Assembly: GCA_020720905.1 (NCBI GenBank)
Contig: DYNT01000034.1
Span: 1 to 10,249 of the forward strand
From: Micavibrio aeruginosavorus
GTDB taxonomy: Bacteria; Pseudomonadota; Alphaproteobacteria; UBA9219
Length of the DNA stretch: 10,249 bases
Direction: 5' to 3'
Positions 1 to 5,279 of this stretch are shown piece after piece; position 1 is the first letter of the stretch; each line of letters opens with the position of its first letter. The notes under the pieces are model-generated. The model saw nothing but the letters and a program-made list of their open reading frames with translations. It did no database searches and was not told the origin of the DNA. The position numbers and the translations under genes are program-made.

Positions 1-109
1 CCGCGTACGCGCCACGCGCTGCGGCAGGATAAAGGCCATAAACGGCAGCGGTTATAATCGATACGATAATGCCGATTTTATCGCTTTGTTTGACGATGCC
101 GGAGGACAT
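1..109 (-). CDS. N-terminus of a probable membrane protein, EamA/DMT transporter-like (partial, runs off left edge)
   Basis: The minus-strand frame from ATG at 109 stays open to the window edge, giving 36 residues that begin MSSGIVKQSDKIG. After the short polar start comes a hydrophobic stretch (about residues 12-32, GIIVSIITAAVYGLYPAAA), which reads as a first transmembrane helix. The order small polar N-terminus, helix, then GLYPAAARGAYA resembles the first helix of EamA/DMT-family drug/metabolite transporters, where a Pro-Ala-x-Arg motif follows the first helix; this family call is inference from a short fragment. It lies 26 bp downstream of the lipoprotein stop on the same strand, so the two may be cotranscribed. 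No Shine-Dalgarno sequence is visible before the ATG (the preceding bases are C-rich), so a start further upstream inside the lipoprotein gene is possible. Coding is fairly likely; the family is uncertain. Confidence 0.45.
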   Translation of the reverse strand, partial: MSSGIVKQSDKIGIIVSIITAAVYGLYPAAARGAYA

Positions 110-135
110 GAGGGGGTGGGCTTTCGCAATCAGCC

Positions 136-444
136 CTATCGCGCTTTGCAACGGGAGAAGCAGGCTTTCAGGGAGTCTTTGCAATCGGCCTGAGCGCCGA
201 AGATGCCCGTCATTTGGCCGCGCCCTACGGGGCTTTGCGCCGCGCTACTTTCGCTGCAACGATCAAAGTCTGCGTTACAGGAACGGGCACAGGATTCTTG
301 GTCATTATCCAGCATCGTCACAACGCCGCTAGAGCTGGTGTAGCTTGTGTTTTTCTGAGGCGCAGCACTGCAAGCGCCAAGAAGCACGATCACGGTGAGC
401 AGCAGAAAAAAAGAAGGAGCCTTACCGATATTTTTGTTGAACAT
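136..444 (-). CDS. small cysteine-rich lipoprotein
   Basis: Hypothetical 102-aa protein. The N-terminus is a lipoprotein signal peptide: basic residues (NKNIGK), a hydrophobic core (FFLLLTVIVLL), and a lipobox LGAC with the lipidated cysteine at residue 25. The mature part is about 78 aa with a Ser/Thr-rich linker, followed by six further cysteines in mirror order: CX3C-X6-C near residues 52-63 and C-X6-CX3C at the C-terminus. Two amphipathic helices held by disulfides are a reasonable inference, fitting an envelope location. The ATG at 444 has an AAGGGGG ribosome site about 10 bases upstream. The stop is TAG. It is followed after 26 bp by a probable transporter gene on the same strand. I do not recognise the family, and no function should be assigned. 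An ORF on the opposite strand across its 3' end looks like a shadow. Confidence 0.75.
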   Translation of the reverse strand: MFNKNIGKAPSFFLLLTVIVLLGACSAAPQKNTSYTSSSGVVTMLDNDQESCARSCNADFDRCSESSAAQSPVGRGQMTGIFGAQADCKDSLKACFSRCKAR

Positions 445-467
445 CTTCGAAGCCCCCTTCTCTTAAA

Positions 468-495
468 GTTTTAAACACGAGGTGCTCTATATCAA
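468..495 (-). promoter_or_regulatory. possible promoter for the lipoprotein gene
   Basis: On the minus strand TTGATA (490-495) and TAAAAC (468-473) are separated by 16 bases, which is 5/6 and 4/6 matches to the sigma-70 -35 and -10 consensus. The predicted start would lie just upstream of the ribosome site of the lipoprotein gene. The match is modest and the region is AT-rich, so this is tentative. Confidence 0.3.
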
Positions 496-518
496 ACAGC
501 ACGCGAAATGATTTGCAG

Positions 519-553
519 AAAAAACCAAATGAGATCCCCGCCTTCGCGGGGAT
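519..553 (-). terminator. likely rho-independent-type terminator of the rpsM-rplQ operon
   Basis: Read on the minus strand about 100 bases after the rplQ stop, an 8-bp GC-rich stem (ATCCCCGC/GCGGGGAT, 534-541 with 546-553, tetraloop) is followed, after nine bases, by six T residues (524-519). The gap between stem and T-run is longer than in a textbook terminator. It is one half of the REPIN-like element, so the repeat may have been co-opted as a terminator. Confidence 0.45.
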
Positions 554-610
554 GACGGGGTTGTGTTTAATTTTAAACACCTGCGTCATGCCAGCGCAGG
601 CTGGCATCCC
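531..610. repeat. REPIN-like nested palindrome (two inverted hairpins around an AT palindrome)
   Basis: Three perfect palindromes are nested. Hairpin 1 is ATCCCCGC/GCGGGGAT (534-553, loop CTTC). Hairpin 2 is ATGCCAGC/GCTGGCAT (588-607, loop GCAG). Between them is GTGTTTAA-TT-TTAAACAC (563-580). The hairpins point in opposite directions and carry matching inner ends, ATGACG (552-557) and CGTCAT (584-589), so the whole block can fold back on itself. Paired inverted hairpins are the arrangement known as REPINs (doublets of REP sequences mobilised by RAYT proteins). A short ORF that crosses it (minus, 422-607) is the translation of this type of repeat, not a gene. It fills most of the 207-bp space between the lipoprotein gene and rplQ. 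Confidence 0.75.
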
Positions 611-651
611 ATTTTCTTGTTTCTTTTTGCGTCAATTCGTAGACGCCTGCT

Positions 652-1083
652 TTATTCCGCCGCCTCTGTTTCCATTTCGTCCGTCTTGACGATCACGGAG
701 CCGCTGTCTTTGCCTTTGGCCTCAGGGTCACGATCAACAAACTCAATAAAAGCCATCGTTGTCGCGTCGCCGTAACGAATGCCCGCCCGTAAAATACGCG
801 TATAACCGCCCGCGCGCGCCTTATAGCGTTCGGCAAGAATAGAAAACAGCTTGGCGACCATCGCGTCGTCACGAAGCGTCGAAAAGGCCTGACGGCGAGC
901 CGCAAGGGTTCCCTTTTTGCCAATCGTGATCATCTTTTCGATGACGGGGCGAAGTTCTTTCGCCTTGGGAAGCGTTGTCTTGATTTGTTCGTGCTTGATC
1001 AGCGCACACATCATATTGGCGAGCATCGCTTGACGATGGCTGCTTGTGACGTTGAGTTTACGACCTTTCATACCGTGACGCAT
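652..1083 (-). CDS. rplQ: 50S ribosomal protein L17
   Basis: L17 is a 23S rRNA-binding protein of the large subunit, near the exit tunnel. The N-terminus MRHGMKGRKLN followed by SSHRQAMLANM is the family signature, and KARAGGYTRI with the following basic stretch belongs to the conserved core. At 143 aa it is somewhat longer than the 120-130 aa E. coli-type protein because of an acidic tail rich in D, E and K (about residues 118-143), which is common in alphaproteobacteria. The ATG at 1083 has an AGGGAG ribosome site about 9 bases upstream. The stop is TAA. It is the last gene of the alpha operon, lying 159 bp after rpoA, with a palindromic element and probable terminator downstream. Assignment is secure. 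Confidence 0.97.
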   Translation of the reverse strand: MRHGMKGRKLNVTSSHRQAMLANMMCALIKHEQIKTTLPKAKELRPVIEKMITIGKKGTLAARRQAFSTLRDDAMVAKLFSILAERYKARAGGYTRILRAGIRYGDATTMAFIEFVDRDPEAKGKDSGSVIVKTDEMETEAAE

Positions 1084-1158
1084 AGCGACTTTCTCCCTTT
1101 ATGATGGGTCCCCTGTGCTACGCCACCATGGCGCTCTTGCAGGAGACGATGTCAATAT

Positions 1159-1190
1159 CCTTCCGCCTGAATAAACAGAATAACGGAAGG
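1159..1190 (-). other. stem-loop in the rpoA-rplQ spacer
   Basis: CCTTCCG (1159-1165) and CGGAAGG (1184-1190) form a perfect 7-bp stem with an 18-base AT-rich loop, inside the unusually long 159-bp spacer between rpoA and rplQ. No T-run follows, so it is not an intrinsic terminator. It could be an RNA processing or stabilising structure in the polycistronic transcript. The structure is visible; the role is inference. Confidence 0.4.
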
Positions 1191-1212
1191 GTTCGCACCC
1201 GACACTCAGCCT

Positions 1213-1233
1213 GAATGCTGAATGCCGAATGCT
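1213..1233. repeat. three tandem GAATGCY heptamers after rpoA
   Basis: GAATGCT, GAATGCC and GAATGCT follow one another without spacers, ending 9 bases from the rpoA stop codon. Short tandem repeats of this AATGC type are found in intergenic DNA of several bacteria and may vary in copy number by slippage. No function can be read from them. Confidence 0.6.
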
Positions 1234-1242
1234 AAATACTTC

Positions 1243-2259
1243 TTAGAATGGTTCTTCAAGCTTCTTGGCCAAATCTTCGATATTTTCTGGTGGCCAATTG
1301 GGAATCTGCAAGCCAAGGCCAAGGCCCATTTGCTGCAAAACTTCCTTGATCTCATTAAGGCTCTTACGGCCAAAGTTCGGGGTGCGAAGCATTTCGTTTT
1401 CTGACTTTTGAACCAAATCGCCAATGTAAACGATGTTGTCATTCTTCAGGCAATTGGCCGAGCGAACGGACAATTCCAGTTCATCCACCTTGCGCAGCAA
1501 GTTGCGATTGAACGGCAGATCGCCCACGCTTTGTTCTTGCGGGACAGCAGCGCGAGGCTCTTCAAAGTTGATGAAGAGTTGCAGCTGGTCTTGCAAAATA
1601 CGCGCAGCCACGGCTACGGCGTCTTCGGGCGTGATCGAGCCATCGGTTTCAATCGAAAGCGTCAGCTTGTCATAATCGGTGACTTGACCGACGCGGCTGT
1701 TATCAACTTTATAGGCAACCTTACGCACGGGGCTGAAAAGCGCATCGACGGGGATAAGCCCGATGGGCGTATCTTCCTTACGCAGCGCCGAGGCGGGAAT
1801 GTAGCCCTTGCCCGTTTCAACGGTCATTTCCATGTTCAAGTGAGCGCCCTTATCAAGCGTGCAGATCACAAGATCAGGGTTCATGATTTCAACGTCTGAG
1901 CCTGTTTCAATCTGCCCTGCCAGAACCTCGCAAGGGCCATGCGCATGCAAACGAATGCGGCGCATTCCTTCCGCATGCATCGACAACGCCAACATTTTGA
2001 CATTGAGGATGATGTCGGTCACGTCCTCACGCACGCCTAGAACGGACGAAAACTCGTGCAAGACGCCTTCGATTTGAATGGACGTCACCGCCGCGCCTTG
2101 CAGCGACGACAGTAAAATACGACGAAGAGAGTTTCCAAGCGTTAACGCGAAACCGCGTTCAAGCGGTTCGATCACCAAAGAAGCATAACGGGTCGGATTT
2201 TCCGAAACGGTAACTTGTTTGCTGGCCTGAATGAGCGCTTTCCAATTCTTTTGCAACAC
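1243..2259 (-). CDS. rpoA: DNA-directed RNA polymerase subunit alpha
   Basis: The 338-aa alpha subunit, whose dimer scaffolds RNA polymerase assembly. The N-terminal domain (about 1-235) has the dimerisation signature EPLERGFALTLGNSLRRILLSS near residues 32-53 and the GVLHEF motif that follows. A linker near 235-255 leads to the C-terminal domain, with RSANCLKNDNI (the region equivalent to E. coli Arg265, which contacts UP-element DNA) and NFGRKSLNEIKEVL. The C-terminus with PPENIEDLAKKLEEPF is typical of alphaproteobacteria. The start is GTG at 2259, in the context (M)LQKNWKALIQ as in relatives, with GAGGT about 9 bases upstream. The stop is TAA. It sits 50 bp after rpsK and before rplQ, as in the usual alpha operon. 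Length and all domains are normal. Confidence 0.98.
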   Translation of the reverse strand: MLQKNWKALIQASKQVTVSENPTRYASLVIEPLERGFALTLGNSLRRILLSSLQGAAVTSIQIEGVLHEFSSVLGVREDVTDIILNVKMLALSMHAEGMRRIRLHAHGPCEVLAGQIETGSDVEIMNPDLVICTLDKGAHLNMEMTVETGKGYIPASALRKEDTPIGLIPVDALFSPVRKVAYKVDNSRVGQVTDYDKLTLSIETDGSITPEDAVAVAARILQDQLQLFINFEEPRAAVPQEQSVGDLPFNRNLLRKVDELELSVRSANCLKNDNIVYIGDLVQKSENEMLRTPNFGRKSLNEIKEVLQQMGLGLGLQIPNWPPENIEDLAKKLEEPF

Positions 2260-2309
2260 GGATCGACCTCATTGGTTCGAGTAAAAAATACAACTAAGCG
2301 ACAAAACCC

Positions 2310-2720
2310 TTAAACGCGACGACGTTTACGGGGACGAACACCATTGTGGGGAATGGGCGTCACATCACGAATGGTCGTGACCGTAAACCCAACCGACTGA
2401 AGGGCGCGCAGCGCCGACTCGCGACCTGAACCAGGCCCCTTCACTTCAACTTCAACTGTGCGCACGCCATGTTCCATGGCTTTCTTGCCAGCGTCTTCAG
2501 CCGCCATCTGCGCCGCGTAAGGAGTTGACTTACGTGAGCCCTTAAAGCCCATCAGCCCCGAAGACGACCACGCGATCGTGTTGCCTTGGGCATCAGCGAT
2601 TGTCACGATGGTGTTGTTGAAACTTGCATTGACATGGGCGACGCCACTGACGATATTTTTTCTCTCGCGGCGACGCGTGCGGGCGACTGGTTTGCCCTTT
2701 TTTTGTTCTTTTGCGGCCAT
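2310..2720 (-). CDS. rpsK: 30S ribosomal protein S11
   Basis: S11 is a small-subunit platform protein that helps form the mRNA exit/E-site region. Its 136 aa contain the family core: GVAHVNASFNNTIVTI, WSSSGLMGFKGSRKSTPYAAQ and VKGPGSGRESALRAL, and the basic end PIPHNGVRPRKRRRV. The N-terminal extension (KEQKKGKPVARTRRRERKN) is basic, making it slightly longer than the E. coli protein. The ATG at 2720 is preceded by a weak GGAT ribosome site and an A-run, so translation may depend partly on coupling or on A-rich leader sequence. It lies 74 bp after rpsM. The stop is TAA. Identity is certain. Confidence 0.97.
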   Translation of the reverse strand: MAAKEQKKGKPVARTRRRERKNIVSGVAHVNASFNNTIVTIADAQGNTIAWSSSGLMGFKGSRKSTPYAAQMAAEDAGKKAMEHGVRTVEVEVKGPGSGRESALRALQSVGFTVTTIRDVTPIPHNGVRPRKRRRV

Positions 2721-2794
2721 TTTTTTAATCCATTTTCTTTTGATGTCATCGATACCCCGCCCACAGGCGAGGCAACAAGCAAGGTCAGCAGGCC

Positions 2795-3175
2795 TTACTT
2801 ACGGGTTGCGATCTTTTTGCCAGCGATGGCCTTGGCAGGACCTTTACGCGTCCGCGCATTGGTATGCGTGCGTTGGCCACGAACGGGCAATCCCTTGCGA
2901 TGACGCAAACCGCGATAGCACCCCAGATCCATCAGACGCTTGATGTTCATAGAGACTTCGCGGCGCAAATCGCCTTCAACCCTATAGTTCTTATCGATGT
3001 CTTCGCGAATACGAAGAAGCTCGGCTTCAGTCAATTGATTAACGCGCTTTTCTGGAGCGATCCCAATACGTCCACAAATCTCTAGTGAGTTTGTTGGACC
3101 AATTCCATAAATGTAACGCAATGCGATGTGCAAAGGCTTACCGGCTGGAATGTTAACGCCTGCAATACGGGCCAC
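2795..3175 (-). CDS. rpsM: 30S ribosomal protein S13
   Basis: S13 sits in the head of the 30S subunit and contributes to the intersubunit bridges and tRNA contacts. Its 126 aa open with ARIAGVNIPAGKPLHIALRYIYGIG. They contain the helix-two-turn-helix (about 14-50) and the conserved RGLRHRKGLPVRGQRTHTNARTRKGP near 89-114, and end in a basic tail that reaches toward the P site. The start is GTG at 3175 with a strong GAGGAGA ribosome site 6-8 bases upstream. It is the first gene of the transcription unit here, with a promoter about 310 bp upstream. In many alphaproteobacteria secY and adk precede it; they do not in this window. Confidence 0.97.
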   Translation of the reverse strand: MARIAGVNIPAGKPLHIALRYIYGIGPTNSLEICGRIGIAPEKRVNQLTEAELLRIREDIDKNYRVEGDLRREVSMNIKRLMDLGCYRGLRHRKGLPVRGQRTHTNARTRKGPAKAIAGKKIATRK

Positions 3176-3486
3176 GTGGCTCTCCTCAATTTAAAACGAC
3201 CGGTTCAAACGCTTCCTACTACACGCCCTGCGGCAAGCAAAGGAAGCTCCCAGCCTCATAAGACCCCTTTTTGACCAACGATCAAAAAACGATCCGCTCT
3301 TTTCTCCTTAGTGCTCTCCAACACCTGTCAATCAAGAGAACGCAAAAACAACCCGATCACCTAACCTGACGATTGGTGGCCGAGGCATTCTTCTTTAAAG
3401 TTGCGCAAAACCCATCATAAGATGATAAAAGAATCGCTTGGACGTAACAAGAGTTTCGGCTCTCACACAAAAGAGCCAAGGCGCGC
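3176..3486 (-). other. long 5' leader of the alpha ribosomal operon
   Basis: About 300 bases lie between the predicted promoter and the rpsM start, without a convincing gene. Visible structure on the minus strand: GGCTCT/AGAGCC (3458-3463 with 3472-3477) close to the transcript start, and GGAAGC/GCTTCC (3242-3247 with 3211-3216) enclosing a small GCC/GGC hairpin about 40 bases before the ribosome site. Ribosomal operons are often controlled by a product binding the leader RNA; no known site is recognisable here. Confidence 0.4.
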
Positions 3487-3514
3487 AGTATAGTGTCATA
3501 ACGGCATGAGTCAA
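3487..3514 (-). promoter_or_regulatory. sigma-70-type promoter of the rpsM-rpsK-rpoA-rplQ operon
   Basis: On the minus strand TTGACT (3509-3514) and TATACT (3487-3492) are each 5/6 matches to consensus, separated by 16 bases. The -10 box is followed directly by GCGCGCC, a GC-rich discriminator of the type found in stringently controlled rRNA and ribosomal protein promoters, so repression by ppGpp/DksA is a reasonable inference. Predicted transcription starts near 3480, giving a leader of about 305 bases to rpsM. Its location explains how the operon is expressed without the usual upstream ribosomal genes. Confidence 0.65.
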
Positions 3515-3528
3515 GCCTTGACATCATT

Positions 3529-3552
3529 CTTTCTTTCGTTTTCGAAAGAAAG
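3529..3552. repeat. perfect 10-bp palindrome just upstream of the alpha operon promoter
   Basis: CTTTCTTTCG and CGAAAGAAAG flank a TTTT loop. The palindrome begins 15 bp upstream of the -35 box of the rpsM promoter. No T-run follows it on either strand, so it is a poor terminator. It could be an operator or simply mark the end of the transcript from the 3665-3922 region. Confidence 0.5.
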
Positions 3553-3664
3553 GTGGTCACAAAACGATAAAAGATAGGTTTTTTGTTCCATTCCAATAAA
3601 TTAACCATACGCCCTATAGCCACCGGTCCTGTTTTGGGGAAGATAAAACGCCTGCCTATGCCAC

Positions 3665-3922
3665 CTACCCTTCCCTGCGACTGCTCTCCTCAAGACGCCG
3701 ACCAAGCTCAGTCAAGGCCTCAATGACTTTTTCAGAGGCGTCATCAACCTTGTTCATTTCTTCAAAAGCTTCATCCAACCGCCCCAACGTACAAATTGAC
3801 AAAGTGGAGATCAGGGAAACAACCGCAAAAAAACAGATTGAGTTTGGTGTTATACTGCGTCCACTTGAAAACCCGAAAATTTTTGGCCGTGGTTGTTTGT
3901 TTTTCTTTGATTTATGCGGCAC
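3665..3922 (-). CDS. doubtful small membrane/coiled-coil protein, possibly lacking its native start
   Basis: The frame is open for 85 codons. The C-terminal part looks coding: a hydrophobic segment SICFFAVVSLISTLSICTLG (about residues 28-47) that could span the membrane, then an amphipathic, heptad-like helix rich in E, K, R and L (about 48-84). The first 25 residues, however, are read out of the inverted repeat at 3851-3964. The only start before the hydrophobic segment is a GTG at 3922 with no ribosome site. One explanation is that insertion of the repeat displaced the original 5' end; another is that this is not a gene. Function unknown. It is separated from recA by the repeat and is not clearly part of any operon. 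Confidence 0.35.
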   Translation of the reverse strand: MPHKSKKNKQPRPKIFGFSSGRSITPNSICFFAVVSLISTLSICTLGRLDEAFEEMNKVDDASEKVIEALTELGRRLEESSRREG

Positions 3923-3964
3923 GGCGGAGAAAAATTTTTCGGGTTTTCAAGCGGACGGACTATA
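3851..3964. repeat. 114-bp MITE-like long inverted repeat
   Basis: The arms 3851-3884 and 3930-3964 are inverted copies of one another. Their shared core reads CGTCC-N-CTTGAAAACCCGAAAA then a T-run, with one extra A and a few mismatches, and both outer ends begin TATA. The 45-base centre holds a further GCCGTG/CACGGC pair (3886-3891 with 3920-3925). The whole could fold as one long imperfect hairpin. There is no transposase inside, so it would be a non-autonomous element or a processed RNA hairpin. It lies about 90 bp past the recA stop codon and supplies the 5' end of the doubtful ORF at 3665-3922. Confidence 0.65.
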
Positions 3965-4047
3965 CATTTAACACCACATTTAACGTGATGTTTTGCATCA
4001 TCAGGAAAAAATATATTGCTCGGCCCCCCCCTTAAGAAGGACGAACA

Positions 4048-4064
4048 AGAGGCCTTAGGCCTCT
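4048..4064 (-). terminator. palindrome spanning the recA stop codon, weak terminator candidate
   Basis: AGAGGCC and GGCCTCT form a perfect 7-bp stem with the stop triplet as its loop. On the recA strand it is followed by the pyrimidine-rich TTGTTCGTCCTTCTT rather than a clean T-run. It could terminate or protect the recA transcript, but overlap of a terminator with the stop codon is unusual. Confidence 0.3.
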
Positions 4065-5143
4065 GCCTCATCATGCTCTGGTATTCCCTTGAGCATTGCT
4101 TCCACAACGAGTCCTGCGTTGGCGCGGACTTTGTTTTCGATAGAGGCGGCCATTTCCGGATTATCACGCAGATACTGCTTGGCGTTCTCACGCCCCTGCC
4201 CGATGCGCACGCCATCATATGAAAACCAAGCACCGGACTTTTCGACAACGCCCGCTTGTGAACCCAAATCAATAAGCTCACCGACCTTCGAAACGCCTTC
4301 GCCATACATGATATCAAATTCAACAACGCGGAAGGGAGGCGCCATTTTATTTTTCACGACCTTCACGCGCGTTTGGTTGCCCACCACGGTATCACGATCC
4401 TTAATCGCGCCAATGCGACGAATATCAAGGCGAACGGACGCATAAAACTTCAGGGCATTGCCGCCCGTCGTCGTTTCTGGATTGCCGAACATCACGCCGA
4501 TCTTCAGGCGGATTTGATTGATGAAAATAACCATGCAGTTCGAGCGAGAGATGGAGCCCGTCAGCTTGCGTAAGGCTTGGCTCATCAAACGCGCATGAAG
4601 ACCAACATGGGAATCGCCCATTTCGCCTTCCAATTCAGCGCGGGGCACAAGCGCGGCAACAGAATCCACCACCAGAATATCAATAGCGCCCGACCGCACA
4701 AGCGTATCGGCAATCTCAAGCGCTTGTTCCCCCGCATCGGGTTGAGAAATCAGCAATTCATCGATATTAACGCCAAGCTTGCGTGCATAGGACGGATCCA
4801 GCGCATGTTCCGCATCAACAAAAGCGCATGTGCCGCCGTTCTTTTGCGCCTGTGCAATAGCATGAAGAGCCAGCGTCGTCTTGCCAGAGCTTTCGGGGCC
4901 ATAAATCTCAATCACACGCCCACGAGGCAACCCACCAATACCAAGCGCAATATCCAACCCCAGCGATCCTGTCGAAATGACTTCGGTTTCCCCTATCCCC
5001 TCTTGTGCTCCCAGCTTCATCACAGAGCCCTTACCAAAGGCGCGCTCAATCTGACTGAGCGCGGCATCCAAAGCCTTTTGGCGTTCAGGATCCTGATGTG
5101 TTTTTTCAACGACATGAAGGGTGGAAACAGTCTTGGAAGCCAT
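4055..5143 (-). CDS. recA: recombinase RecA
   Basis: RecA forms ATP-dependent filaments on single-stranded DNA, catalyses strand exchange and triggers LexA self-cleavage. The 362-aa product has the polymerisation N-terminus (QIERAFGKGSVMKLG, about 31-45), Walker A GPESSGKT at 82-89, Walker B DILVVD at 155-160, the MAW-like region around 163-180, and loop L2 with NQIRLKIGVMFGNPETTTGGNALKF near 209-233, all intact. The C-terminus is acidic (EHDEAEA), as usual. The frame stays open 53 codons upstream, but the ATG at 5143 is chosen because MASK starts the conserved protein and has AAGGA 8 bases before it; the extension lies over the promoter. The stop is TAA. The gene is monocistronic by context and carries an SOS box. 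Certain. Confidence 0.98.
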   Translation of the reverse strand: MASKTVSTLHVVEKTHQDPERQKALDAALSQIERAFGKGSVMKLGAQEGIGETEVISTGSLGLDIALGIGGLPRGRVIEIYGPESSGKTTLALHAIAQAQKNGGTCAFVDAEHALDPSYARKLGVNIDELLISQPDAGEQALEIADTLVRSGAIDILVVDSVAALVPRAELEGEMGDSHVGLHARLMSQALRKLTGSISRSNCMVIFINQIRLKIGVMFGNPETTTGGNALKFYASVRLDIRRIGAIKDRDTVVGNQTRVKVVKNKMAPPFRVVEFDIMYGEGVSKVGELIDLGSQAGVVEKSGAWFSYDGVRIGQGRENAKQYLRDNPEMAASIENKVRANAGLVVEAMLKGIPEHDEAEA

Positions 5144-5172
5144 GGTTTTTTCCTTTTCACGAGAATCGTTAT

Positions 5173-5187
5173 GTTTCTGCTTTGTTC
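5173..5187. promoter_or_regulatory. second, imperfect SOS-like box (GTTT-N7-GTTC)
   Basis: GTTT, seven bases, then GTTC lies 46 bp from the perfect SOS box, downstream of the predicted -10 and so in the early transcribed region. It deviates from the alphaproteobacterial LexA consensus at one base of the first half-site. It could be a secondary LexA site or chance in a T-rich region. Confidence 0.3.
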
Positions 5188-5189
5188 TC

Positions 5190-5218
5190 AACTTACCAGC
5201 ATTCAACCCAGCTGGCAA
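5190..5218 (-). promoter_or_regulatory. probable recA promoter
   Basis: On the minus strand TTGCCA (5213-5218, 4/6 of the -35 consensus) is followed after 17 bases by TAAGTT (5190-5195, a weak -10). The -35 box directly abuts the SOS box at 5219-5233, so LexA bound there would block polymerase. The leader to the recA ATG would be about 40 bases. Confidence 0.5.
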
Positions 5219-5233
5219 GTTCTTTTTTTGTTC
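5219..5233. promoter_or_regulatory. LexA/SOS box of recA, alphaproteobacterial type
   Basis: GTTC, seven T residues, GTTC: an exact match to the direct-repeat GTTC-N7-GTTC operator recognised by LexA in alphaproteobacteria, and unlike the CTGT-N8-ACAG box of enterobacteria. It lies 76 bp before the recA start and touches the -35 box. This predicts DNA-damage induction of recA and supports the taxonomic reading of the window. No lexA gene is in the window. Confidence 0.8.
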
Positions 5234-5279
5234 TTTTTTCTTCCCCTGCCAAAAAATAAGACAATGGATTGATAGCCCA

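Noticed and set aside
2..193. Open plus-strand frame at the left edge ending in TGA at 191-193, readable as a protein C-terminus
   Set aside because: It is the codon-register mirror of the minus-strand transporter-like start and overlaps the lipoprotein gene. The minus readings have a membrane helix, a lipobox and a ribosome site; this one has nothing recognisable.
422..607. 61-residue minus ORF with the peptide NPVIPAKAGIS
   Set aside because: This peptide is the translation of a palindromic dispersed repeat (the hairpins at 534-553 and 588-607), not a gene.
3357..3623. 88-residue minus ORF upstream of rpsM
   Set aside because: It runs across the strong promoter at 3487-3514 and the palindrome at 3529-3552, starts with GTG without ribosome site, and its composition looks random.
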